A DNA stretch of 31,318 nt from Candidatus Heimdallarchaeota archaeon. Lineage in GTDB: Archaea; Asgardarchaeota; Heimdallarchaeia; Heimdallarchaeales; Heimdallarchaeaceae. This document shows, in pieces, positions 1 through 8,600 of the stretch (positions are counted from its first letter, which is position 1; every line of letters begins with the position of its first letter). The stretch is taken from the NCBI GenBank assembly GCA_016839875.1, contig JAEOTK010000270.1, positions 1 to 31,318 of the forward strand, read 5' to 3'. Below the pieces are notes generated by a model that saw only the letters and a list, made by a program, of their open reading frames with translations, was not told the DNA's origin and made no database searches. Position numbers and translations under genes: made by a program.

Positions 1-519
1 ATCAAGAAAATCATGATTTACTGTAAAACCAAAGGAAGATACAGCATTTGCTACATACCAAAAATTACCACTAGAATCATTGACTTTCATCTGAGCGCCA
101 GCAATTTCATCAGGACACTTTGTATTAATGTAATCAATGAGAGTAGTATTATCAATAAGTTTCAGTAGATTCCATTTGTGCATGGTCGAAAAAAGTGCTG
201 GACCACCGCCCCAAGCAATATCAACACCTCTAGCTGGGTCTTCAAGAAGTTGTTTCCATCCAGTATCTGTTGTGGCTTGGAGAAAAGTCATGCCTGTTAT
301 TCCATAGTCTGCAGCTATTTGTGATGCTAAGAATTCAGTTCGAAACTTGGTAGTAATGGTTGTGTCATGTCGGGTTACGATTGTTAGAGTCTGTGCATTA
401 AGTTCTGGTGGTTCAGGAGCCACTTGATCAGAAACTGCTCTAGGTGTTAAGATAGTTGTCGAACCAATAGTCAGTATCGATATAAAAAGAATTAAAATAG
501 CTATTTTTCTTATTTTCAT
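1..519 (-). CDS. Exported ABC-type solute-binding protein, N-terminal part
   Basis: The gene starts with ATG at 519 and runs off the window edge after 173 codons, so only its N-terminal part is present. Residues 1-30 form a signal peptide: a KIRK basic start followed by a hydrophobic stretch. The mature part begins with a TLTIVTRHDTTI strand. It continues with a region (DVDIAWGGGPALF-like, near residues 98-110) typical of the ligand-binding cleft of extracellular solute-binding proteins of the iron/thiamine type. In that family the protein captures a ligand outside the cell and delivers it to an ABC permease. No permease or ATPase gene is visible because the window ends, and the ligand cannot be told. 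A TATA-like box lies about 57 bases upstream and a weak AAAGGTTG ribosome site precedes the ATG. The family call is inferred from motif style only. Confidence 0.7.
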   Translation of the reverse strand, partial: MKIRKIAILILFISILTIGSTTILTPRAVSDQVAPEPPELNAQTLTIVTRHDTTITTKFRTEFLASQIAADYGITGMTFLQATTDTGWKQLLEDPARGVDIAWGGGPALFSTMHKWNLLKLIDNTTLIDYINTKCPDEIAGAQMKVNDSSGNFWYVANAVSSFGFTVNHDFLD

Positions 520-575
520 TTTATCTTCAACCTTTTAATTGATATTAGATATCAAATAACCATCATGGAAGCAGA

Positions 576-583
576 CTATAAAG
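576..583 (-). promoter_or_regulatory. TATA-like box of the solute-binding protein gene
   Basis: On the minus strand the bases read CTTTATAG, a good archaeal TATA match. It would place transcription start near 555, leaving a leader of about 35 bases. It lies in the 163-base gap between this gene and the zinc-protein gene ending at 683. No strong terminator was seen in that gap. Confidence 0.45.
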
Positions 584-682
584 TTTTTGCACTGTTAATA
601 AATTTCTAAAGTTAGTCAAAGAAACACTTAAACAAATGACATTTGATTTCAAAAACAATTTAGTTTGGAAATTCAAGACAAA

Positions 683-1138
683 TTAATCCAATTGTCCCCA
701 TGTTAAGAATTTTCCATCCTTTCTTTTCACAAGGACAGTACCGAATTTTCTCCATTGTTCTTCTCTGAATCTTATTATACTAAAGTCAAATTGATCATCT
801 TTCTTTTCTATCTGTTTCATGAGTTTAGCTCTCTTTTTCTCATCTTCATAGAAAATTTTGGAGATATATTTTCCCTCTCTTGGTCCTCTTTGAATATCCT
901 TACCTAAATCTAATATCTGCTCAACAGGCAATAATGCTAACATTTGCTTGTGTTCAGTTGTGTAAACAGACCCTGGACAGATTTCTTGTTCCTCATTCTC
1001 TTTTTTACAACGGGTACAAAAAACAAGTTGACAACCACTACACAATTCCCATCCATCAAGAGCTGCTTCTTTAACTGTTTTCAAATCATTACAAAAAGCA
1101 CAACGAATGTAACATTGCATGAATTCAGTGTTTCTCAA
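683..1138 (-). CDS. Small cysteine-rich protein with RING-like zinc-ligand spacing, last gene of the SMC operon
   Basis: This 151-residue protein has a cysteine-rich N-terminal half and a charged, helical C-terminal half. Candidate zinc ligands are C9, C13, C16, C33, C36, C41, C44, C54 and H63. The order C13-x2-C16-x16-C33-x2-C36-x4-C41-x2-C44-x9-C54-P resembles the variant RING of Nse1, which has a His where C41 stands and ends in CPxC. The expected last CxxC pair is not intact here; H63 could replace a ligand. No winged-helix part is visible, unlike true Nse1. The start is a TTG whose last two bases overlap the TGA stop of the upstream gene. An in-frame ATG at 1120 (M7) is the alternative. 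The overlap implies co-translation with the SMC, kleisin-like and winged-helix genes. A plain double zinc finger is equally compatible with the sequence. Confidence 0.7.
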   Translation of the reverse strand: MRNTEFMQCYIRCAFCNDLKTVKEAALDGWELCSGCQLVFCTRCKKENEEQEICPGSVYTTEHKQMLALLPVEQILDLGKDIQRGPREGKYISKIFYEDEKKRAKLMKQIEKKDDQFDFSIIRFREEQWRKFGTVLVKRKDGKFLTWGQLD

Positions 1139-1734
1139 ATTTTTCTAAACTCCTCAGCTATCTTCTTCCTTTCCTCTTCTCCAAATTCAATTAAAGTTCG
1201 ATAGTTATAGGTCCATTTAGTTTGCTTTCGTTTTAGATAACCAAATTTATGCAATTTTCTAAGACTTGTATCAACAAGGTATTCTTTCATCTTTCCCATT
1301 ACAACTAGTTTTTCCTTTATTCTTTCTGTTGTAACTGGTTTCGCTTTATCCACTTCTAAGAATCCCATTACGACACCCAAAATTACTAATTCGGGTTGTT
1401 GTAATTCAGAAGGTGCATAATAGCTTGTTTTCAAACAATACCATCGTTCTTCATCGAAGATGAAATCGATAACATCTAATCCTAAAATATGTACAAAGTT
1501 CTTGAATTCATTAATTACATCTCTTAAAGTGCTAATATCAAATCCTGTAGCAAGAAGTAAATCCATTTCAGAACTTCCAAAAACAACAGTATTCTCTTTT
1601 TCCCATTTTCGAGAGAGGATAGTTGCTAATTCCTTGAATAGGATCCCTTTTTCCTCATCTGAAATTGAGGGTGGGAGAACTATCTCTGATTCCCGTTCCG
1701 ATTCGATAACATCCTTCTGATTAGTCTCTTCCAT
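1135..1734 (-). CDS. Tandem winged-helix (kite) protein resembling MAGE/Nse3
   Basis: The protein has 199 residues. After an acidic N-terminal tail, residues about 27-105 look like a first winged helix ending in a strand pair around LGLDVIDFIFDEERWYCL. Residues about 113-185 look like a second, with ELVILGVVMGFL, then helices, KFGYLKRKQ and a TYNYRTLIEFG tail. The order matches the MAGE homology domain of Nse3: an FGLxLxEV strand, an LLxVVLxxIF helix, a YL turn, then a W-G-P-R-A-like end. Kite proteins bridge the kleisin in SMC complexes; the ScpB, MukE and Nse1/Nse3 families belong here. The gene starts with ATG inside the end of the kleisin-like gene (55-base overlap). GAGG lies directly before the ATG, and no better in-frame start is visible. 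Similarity to ScpB rather than Nse3 cannot be excluded without profile searches. Confidence 0.72.
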   Translation of the reverse strand: MEETNQKDVIESERESEIVLPPSISDEEKGILFKELATILSRKWEKENTVVFGSSEMDLLLATGFDISTLRDVINEFKNFVHILGLDVIDFIFDEERWYCLKTSYYAPSELQQPELVILGVVMGFLEVDKAKPVTTERIKEKLVVMGKMKEYLVDTSLRKLHKFGYLKRKQTKWTYNYRTLIEFGEEERKKIAEEFRKI

Positions 1735-2528
1735 CCTCTTTCACTTTCTTGTGCTTTCTTCATTTTAGGTGACAATAGAACAGAACTGGAAATACCTGTT
1801 TCTCCGTTATCTTTGTCTATCTCTGCAAAAATGAGCTCGTTTTCTCCCACTTGAATTACTTGTATTTTTTTCTCACTTATCATTTTTGATAATACTTCAG
1901 CTTCTGCTGTTGTTAATATATCTTCTAATTCATCTTTCTTAATTCTCTCTTTAGCTAACTTTGAAATTATTCCTGATTCTAAGTTCATAATATCACCTTT
2001 ACTTAATCGAATGTTCTTCAATGGAGTTACAAAATCTTGATATTTCATAATGAATTGCTGGAGTGCTTCCTTTGATTCTAAATCAATCACTTCTTTAGAT
2101 ATAATCGCAGCAACATTAGTGATTCTTATTCTATTTTGGCTAGCAGTATAGAACACAGCTTGACTCAGTTTTGCTATTGTTCTAGCGAAATCCGCTAATC
2201 TTTGTTCTGGAAGAAGAATCTGTTCTAAATAACTTATTTCTCTTAATTCATTCATGTCTATGAAATCTTCATATAATGCAGAATCGAGAAGATTCTCTTT
2301 TTGAGTTTTTAAGTAAAGATAAGCATCTGATACCTTAGACCGATCTTCTTCTGCTTCTCTAACATCGACAACTTCCTTCTTCTTAATGGATTTTGAGTAT
2401 TTTTTCTCTAACTCAAATAAGGTTTGAAAAATCGCTGTTGCCCATTCGATGGTTTCCTCAACATTCATCTTTGAAACAATTTGATCTTCTTTAACGATAC
2501 CTCCATTGGTAACATCTTGGTCTGTCAT
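1680..2528 (-). CDS. Probable kleisin-like subunit of the SMC complex
   Basis: This 282-residue, mostly helical protein is encoded directly after the SMC gene; its ATG overlaps the SMC stop in ATGA. Residues about 20-70 and 90-180 are amphipathic helices. Residues about 192-240 can be read as a small winged helix: a helix KKDELEDIL, a second helix TTAEAEVLSKMISEKKI, then the strand VIQVGENELIFAE. The tail is basic (KRLIRRMLSNR). Kleisins such as ScpA and Nse4 carry a helical N-terminal domain that grips the SMC neck and a C-terminal winged helix that caps the other SMC head; this layout is compatible. I see no decisive family motif, so the call rests on operon position, size and the C-terminal winged helix. 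A second kite protein is the main alternative. Confidence 0.62.
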   Translation of the reverse strand: MTDQDVTNGGIVKEDQIVSKMNVEETIEWATAIFQTLFELEKKYSKSIKKKEVVDVREAEEDRSKVSDAYLYLKTQKENLLDSALYEDFIDMNELREISYLEQILLPEQRLADFARTIAKLSQAVFYTASQNRIRITNVAAIISKEVIDLESKEALQQFIMKYQDFVTPLKNIRLSKGDIMNLESGIISKLAKERIKKDELEDILTTAEAEVLSKMISEKKIQVIQVGENELIFAEIDKDNGETGISSSVLLSPKMKKAQESERGWKRLIRRMLSNRNGNQR

Positions 2529-5500
2529 GCGAACGCCTCCGGTCCTAGAATCTTGCTTTCTATCAGTATTTTATGTGAGAATTCTTTTGATAATTCCACG
2601 TCATCAAGCATTGGAGTAATTAGAATAAACTGAGGTATAATCATCCTATTCTCTTTTGCTAGACGATAGGTTGTGAGAGCCATTGAAAAAGCTATTGCTC
2701 GATTCTTTTTATCTAGTTTCTGTGTAAATTCATCAATTGCATGAATTGGGGAGTGATTGATCATATGTAGAGACAGTATTAATGACTGAGCAAGCAATGT
2801 TTTCTCCCCACCAGAAAGCTGTCGATATTGTCTTTTATCTCCCTTTGTTTCTGCTTCAATAACTAATCCTGAGTTTCTTTCATCATTGTAATTTTCAATA
2901 CGAATTGATATTTCAATAAAAATCTCTCCCAGAAGTAGATTCATCATCTTATTCAGATGATTTACTATATCGAATAATCCACCTTCCCATTCTTTTATTC
3001 TCTTGTCTAAATCTTTCTTCAAGTTGTTTAGATGGACTTCACTCTCTTCAACTTCCTTTGAAACTTTTTCAACAAGAGCTATTTGACTTTCTAGGGTTTC
3101 AGGTGAAATTTCTGTTGTTACCTCAAGAAGATCAAGTTGTCCTTTTAGTTGATTATACTCTGAAAAAATTTCATCATTGTTCTTTCTAATCTGTTCTGGA
3201 GGAGCCCCTTTCTCTTGAGCTAATCCTGCAAGATGAATACTTTGTACTTTTAGTTCTTCGTATTCAAATGCTAGAACTTCAATGTGCTTCAGTGTTTTTT
3301 CTCTTTTTGTTGCCAAATTCTGAAGATCTGTAACTAATTGATTGAGTTCTTTTCTCTTTTCAAGAACATTCTGTTGTTGTTCTAGAAATACATTTTCCAT
3401 GTCTCTAATTTGGATTTCGAGAACTTCAATATTTGAATCCAAATTATCTATACTTATCTTTGTTTTATATAATTGATCTTCCAATTCACTTTTTGTTTTT
3501 TCTAAACGAAGGAATTCTCCTTCAGCTTCATCTGTTCCCAAATTCCAGGGTTGAAGCTGTTTCTCTAAATTCATACGTTGAAATTCAAGATCAGTTTTTT
3601 CTTTTGTGTATTGACTTGCTTGTAAACTTAATTCTTCCATCTCTTTGTGAAGTTTGTTAAGTTGATCCCTGATTCTTTCCATTGACTGATATTTGCTTGC
3701 TTCAACACCTAGATTGACATTGTATGCTATTGGAGGACGTGTAAATGCCTCTTGAGATAAATAATAGCTCTTACCATCTGTTGTCAAAATATTTGTTCTA
3801 TACTTCTTTGCGTAATCAGTAATTGTATTTGGAGTCATATCAGGAGAAGCTAAAATAATTCGCACGAACCTATCTAAATAAACTTTAACTTGTAAAGGAG
3901 CATCAATGAGATTAATTACAAAATCTAGAATTCCATCTGGCTTATCTTCTAATTTTTGCTTTGCTATATATTCGTGTTTGGATCCATCCTCCTTTTCCAA
4001 TATTCTTCCAACTGTAAAGGTTGGTTTGAATACAGGGAATAATTCATCATAATTAGACTTAGCTCCTTGATAAGCCTCTTGCGAAGTTGCTACAAAACTA
4101 AAAAGATATCTTCCAAGAGCAGATTTGATTACATTAGTAAATTGTTTGTATTTACGAGTTACTGATATAACTTCATAAAGAGGACCAATTATTTCATCCT
4201 TATATTTTGAGAGCTGCATCTTTTCCTTGAAACTGATGCTATCTTTAATCAGCCTTCTTTCATAATCACTAAATTCACCATACAGGTGAGCTCTCTCATT
4301 AATTCTTTCTTTAATTAACTTCTCTTCTTCTCCCTTCTGCTTGAGTTCTGAAACAATCTGCTCACTCTTTTCGTTACTCAATATTTGTTGCTTTTTCACT
4401 TCATCTAACTGTTCTTGTAGTTGCATTTTCTGTGTGAGTGTGTCGCTAGCTTTTAGTTTTGTGAAAGATGATTTTTTGTCTTCGGTTATTTCAATTGTTG
4501 ATCTAATTTCTTCACTATATCTTTGTTTCTCTTCCCTTTGACCTTCCAACCTGTTTTTCTTGTCAGTCATAGATTGAATTTCAAGCCTGCAATCACGTGC
4601 TTCAGTATCTAAGCTTTTCATTTCTGCTTGCAGAACGTTGAAGCTATTTTGAGTTGTTTCTTCATTTTCTTTTATAGTCTCAAGATCTTTTTTCTTATCA
4701 ATCAAATCCTGTGAAACTTTTTCGAATTCTACTTTGCTTGTATATGCTGAGAAATATGCTAATTCTCTATCAACAACATCAAACCTTTCTATTAGTTCCT
4801 TCTTCTTCTGTAATCTTTCATAATTCTCTTTCAGTTTCTGGAGATTTTGTTCTTCCTTCTCTAATTGCATTGCAAGTGGTGAGTGTTCTCTTTCTTTTTC
4901 TTCAACTCTTTTCTTAGAATTCAAGTAAGTTGAAAATACTTCCTTTAACCCAGTTGCTACTAACAGACTATCTAGTTTCTTGTGAGGAGATCCATCTGCA
5001 AATGAACCAAGATAACCCTCTTCTGTGAAATTTAGCATTGTATCTTCAAAAATACCTAATTTCTTCATTAATGTCTGAATTTGTCTCTTGGTGATATCTT
5101 TCTGCTTGCCATCCTCGGATATGATTCTTCTTTTGACTCCACCTTTCTTGTCAATATTGATTTCAATGCTAAAATAATCATTATTAACAAAATTATTTAT
5201 ATCTGGATCATTACTTGAAATAACTCTTTGATCATGTAGAATAGGATCAGAATCTGAAGTGACTCTTTTATCATATAAAGTAGGATCAGAACCTGAAATG
5301 ACTCTTTGATCAGATAGAATTGGATTGAACAAAGATAAATTTATTTTACAATAATCATCAAATGAACCTACTAAATCCTTGAAATTACTTAATGACACTC
5401 GTGAAGGAGTATGTCCAATAACCAATATCAATGCCTCTAGTATCTGTGTCTTTCCACTTCCATTGGCTCCAGAAATAACTATAATTGGCACTTCGGATAG

Positions 5501-5584
5501 GTTTAACGCTGTAGATTTATGCATTTTAAAGTTGTAAAGCGTTAGACGATTGAAGATATAGTTATTGGGTATCAGAGTAGTCAT
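2525..5584 (-). CDS. SMC-family ATPase with hinge domain, SMC5/6-like
   Basis: The protein has 1019 residues with full SMC architecture. Walker A is GANGSGKT at 39-46. Coiled coil runs from about 200 to 455, a hinge from about 460 to 630, and coiled coil again from about 640 to 860. The C-terminal head carries the signature LSGGEKT (923-929) and Walker B ending in D951-E952, followed by a D-loop. The hinge shows the typical start IIGPLYEVISV and the ALGRYLFSFVAT segment, which argues against Rad50 (zinc hook) and RecN. At about 1000 residues it is nearer the size of Smc5/6 than the roughly 1200 of bacterial SMC. Such ATPases entrap or extrude DNA when paired with a kleisin and kite proteins, and candidates for both follow directly in the operon. 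It is first in the operon, with its own TATA box. A 39-base tandem repeat lies inside the N-terminal head. All key ATPase residues are present, so it should be active. Confidence 0.92.
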   Translation of the reverse strand: MTTLIPNNYIFNRLTLYNFKMHKSTALNLSEVPIIVISGANGSGKTQILEALILVIGHTPSRVSLSNFKDLVGSFDDYCKINLSLFNPILSDQRVISGSDPTLYDKRVTSDSDPILHDQRVISSNDPDINNFVNNDYFSIEINIDKKGGVKRRIISEDGKQKDITKRQIQTLMKKLGIFEDTMLNFTEEGYLGSFADGSPHKKLDSLLVATGLKEVFSTYLNSKKRVEEKEREHSPLAMQLEKEEQNLQKLKENYERLQKKKELIERFDVVDRELAYFSAYTSKVEFEKVSQDLIDKKKDLETIKENEETTQNSFNVLQAEMKSLDTEARDCRLEIQSMTDKKNRLEGQREEKQRYSEEIRSTIEITEDKKSSFTKLKASDTLTQKMQLQEQLDEVKKQQILSNEKSEQIVSELKQKGEEEKLIKERINERAHLYGEFSDYERRLIKDSISFKEKMQLSKYKDEIIGPLYEVISVTRKYKQFTNVIKSALGRYLFSFVATSQEAYQGAKSNYDELFPVFKPTFTVGRILEKEDGSKHEYIAKQKLEDKPDGILDFVINLIDAPLQVKVYLDRFVRIILASPDMTPNTITDYAKKYRTNILTTDGKSYYLSQEAFTRPPIAYNVNLGVEASKYQSMERIRDQLNKLHKEMEELSLQASQYTKEKTDLEFQRMNLEKQLQPWNLGTDEAEGEFLRLEKTKSELEDQLYKTKISIDNLDSNIEVLEIQIRDMENVFLEQQQNVLEKRKELNQLVTDLQNLATKREKTLKHIEVLAFEYEELKVQSIHLAGLAQEKGAPPEQIRKNNDEIFSEYNQLKGQLDLLEVTTEISPETLESQIALVEKVSKEVEESEVHLNNLKKDLDKRIKEWEGGLFDIVNHLNKMMNLLLGEIFIEISIRIENYNDERNSGLVIEAETKGDKRQYRQLSGGEKTLLAQSLILSLHMINHSPIHAIDEFTQKLDKKNRAIAFSMALTTYRLAKENRMIIPQFILITPMLDDVELSKEFSHKILIESKILGPEAFA
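5207..5323 (-). repeat. Three 39-base tandem repeats inside the SMC head
   Basis: Three adjacent units encode residues 88-126 of the SMC protein: PILSDQRVISGSD, PTLYDKRVTSDSD and PILHDQRVISSND. The DNA units are 39 bases each and clearly similar, with shared cores such as ACTCTTTGATCA on the plus strand. They keep the reading frame and lie between the first head strands, after Walker A. Expansion of a surface loop by tandem duplication is the simplest explanation. Confidence 0.85.
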
Positions 5585-5627
5585 TTAGCTCATCTGTTAT
5601 ATTCATTGATTCTAGCCGCAAATTAGT

Positions 5628-5636
5628 ATTTAAAAC
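5628..5636 (-). promoter_or_regulatory. TATA box of the SMC operon
   Basis: The minus strand reads GTTTTAAAT here, continuing into ACT. Its centre is about 48 bases upstream of the SMC ATG, which predicts a leader of about 22 bases. It lies in the 100-base gap between the SMC gene and the end of the surface-protein gene. The SMC operon therefore probably has its own promoter. Confidence 0.5.
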
Positions 5637-5650
5637 AAGCTATTATGCTG

Positions 5651-5684
5651 AATAAAAAAGTAATAAAAAAAGAAAAAAGAAAGA
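5651..5684 (-). terminator. T-rich terminator after the surface-protein gene
   Basis: Directly after the stop codon at 5685 the minus strand carries several T runs, broken only by a few C, A and G bases. Archaeal RNA polymerases terminate at such oligo-T tracts without a hairpin. It would separate the surface-protein transcript from the SMC operon. Confidence 0.55.
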
Positions 5685-8600
5685 TTATTTTTTGAATTTC
5701 TTCTTCATGGTTGTTGCGACTGCTGTAACTAGGATTGCACCTAAGGACCAGTATAGAGCGTCAATTCCACCCATTCTTCTGGTGTGTTCTCCTGCAAATA
5801 CATCAGCACCTGCAGAGGTTCCAGTTTGAGTAGATTGACCGTATTCTTCCCAATCTTCATTATCTTGAGATTGTCCATCTAATGCTTGCATTAATGGTGC
5901 TTCAGTATCAGTCTCTGGTTGAAAATCATCGTCGCCTTCTTGTAGTTCATTTTCATATGGACTTGTATAGACTATGATGATACCAGGTATGTAACATCCG
6001 TGACTGAATAAGAACAGCCATCTCATCGAGATAATGACATTCTGTCCAGGTTCCAGTGTTATTCCAGTAAATAGAATTATTCCCATTCCATGAATAGTTG
6101 TGTTGAAATCATTTCCTTTTGTAGTACTTCTAGATTGTAAATCCATATTGGTTGCATTGTAGAATTGAATGACAGTTAATCTAGTAACTACTTCACCTAT
6201 ATTGGTGATAGTAATTGTAAGTTCTAGCTCCCATGGAGCATCTTCAGGAATAATGAAATTAACATCTACTTCAACTTGTAATATTGGCTGTGGAAATGCG
6301 GGTCTTCTATCGGTTGAAGTTGGTAACAACATTGCCCAATCCATATTGGATATAACAATTTGCTCTGTTTCGGATGCACCTTCAAATACTGCTGATATTC
6401 CAGGTCCAAAATCAACTACTGCTGGGGCTTGTCCAACATCACTCTTGAATTTCACAACAGCATACACTGGATGAATTCCTAAGAATGAATTAGCTTCAAC
6501 GTTTGCTACGCTACTGTAAATTCCACCACCACCGGCAATACTGGCTACGCCATCAGTCCAGAAAAGTTGTGGATCTCTGATTTGCCAGTCACTACCCATA
6601 CGTCCATGGTATAGAAGAATTTCAACATCTTCAGCAGCTACATCTCCAGTATTCTCAACAGTATATGTAACTTGAACTGGGTCACCTACTTGATAAGCAG
6701 GAGCATCAAGTTCTACATGAACATTAAGGACAGCTTCATCGTCTGCAACTTGTAGGTTGAGACCATTACTAAATCCATAATACTCAAAGCCTTCTTGATC
6801 CATGTAACTGAATCTTGCACCAGCTGAAATCCAAATATCTTCCCAAGGTTCATAGAAACTCAAAGGTCGACTGTAAGTGAAATCTGCGCCTGGATCAAAG
6901 TGACCAAAAAGTAATCTCATTAGGTCATATCCGGTTTTATCTACAGTTGTCAATTGGAGTGCATAGTATGCTCCCCCTACATCTACTGGCTCAACAGACA
7001 TAATTCCAAAGTGATCATCTCTAGCCGGAATGTTATCTAAAGCCCATCTTTTAGTAGTATTTTCGTCTGGTTGTAACAAAGGAATAGTTAATTCTAGAAT
7101 TGTTTCATTTCTAGCATCTAAACCAATACCACCCACATCTCTAAAGCTGAAACTAAAGTCCATAAGATCAGGATCAAAGATTGATTGTGGAGTGTATAGA
7201 AGATTAAATAGATCAGTTCCAGCTGCTTGAACTCCTAAACCTAGTTGTGCAGAATAATCTGGAATAATATCCATTAGTTCTGTAGGGTCATATTGAGTGA
7301 GATCTACTAAACTCAAAAATTCAATTACTCTATCAAATAGAATTGTTGGTAATCCTTGAGCACATTGGAGACTTACTGTTACTTCAGTTAAACCTACAGG
7401 AATTATGTCTCTAGAATTGTATCCTACAATTTCGTCTGTCAATGCTGGATTGAAGTTAACTAATGAATCATTAGCTACCCATCTATACCAGCCTTCTAAA
7501 ACCAGAACTTTTTGATTATAAGTATAAGTAGGACTACCTAATACTTCAACATCTAAAGTACCATATATTTCGATCAGAGCAGATTCATCTATATAGACGT
7601 CACTTCTTAGAACATCTAAATCAGGAATATCATCTAATATTTCATAGAAATCAGGACCTAAGTTATAACTAATGTGTATATCAGTAGCATTTTCTTCTCC
7701 TGTATTCTCGACGAAATATTCCATCTCTAATCTTCCATTGGTATTAAGTTCATTTTGGTCATATCCCATATTCACTGTAACCTTTGGATAAGATGACAGT
7801 TTAGCGTGATCTATATTGAATTGTACTTCATAATTCTGTGTTGGTTTAGGAACCCACATCCATGGTAGGTTCAAGTTCCAATCCATCTTTCCTGTTATGT
7901 GTGGAGCAAAGTTATCTGTAGTAGGAGAAATTGATATTGGATTAATTGTATAAGGAAATCTGAATTTTAGTATAGAATATTTCAGTGCGATTGGTCCTGA
8001 ATAAGGAGCAACAAGAGCACCAAAGACATTTGTAGTTGAAAGAGTAAAATCAGTTGTCCCTGTTATTGCGTCATCATCAACATAATAAACACCTCGAACA
8101 GGATTCATTCTTCCTTCAAGCATTCCTTCACCCATAACTACGGCTTTTACTGGGGCAGCGCCAACAGTTGCTCCGTTCAATAAAGAAACAAAGCCACTTG
8201 TAATGTCAGTTTGGAATTCAGTTATTAAAGTACTGAAAATTGAATTTGACATTCCTCCTGTGAAGTAGTAAAGATAATCCCCACTTGGTAGAACGTCTAA
8301 TCTTGACCAGCTGAGTGTAACCCCATATTCAATGGCAAACATACCTGCTATATCTAATGCATGAGCAAGACTTCCAACTGCACCTAAACTGCTATCAATT
8401 TCTAAAATTAAGGTAGCATTTTCAGGAGCTTTGAAAGGTCTTCTAACTAGATATGGAAGGTAGTTATCTTGATCAGAAGCCACGAATAGCCAGTTATTTA
8501 CACTACTGAAGCGTGCATCTGTAGCAATATCTGGAACATCGCCTCCGATAAGAATCAATTCGATTAAAGCTGCAGCATCTATACCTGCAACTATTTTCAT

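Noticed and set aside
5207..5323. CRISPR-like array
   Set aside because: The units are directly adjacent, without spacers, and are translated in frame as part of the SMC protein.
2525..5584. Rad50 or RecN as the identity of the SMC-like gene
   Set aside because: There is no zinc-hook CxxC in the middle; instead a full SMC hinge is seen, and no Mre11 neighbour is present.
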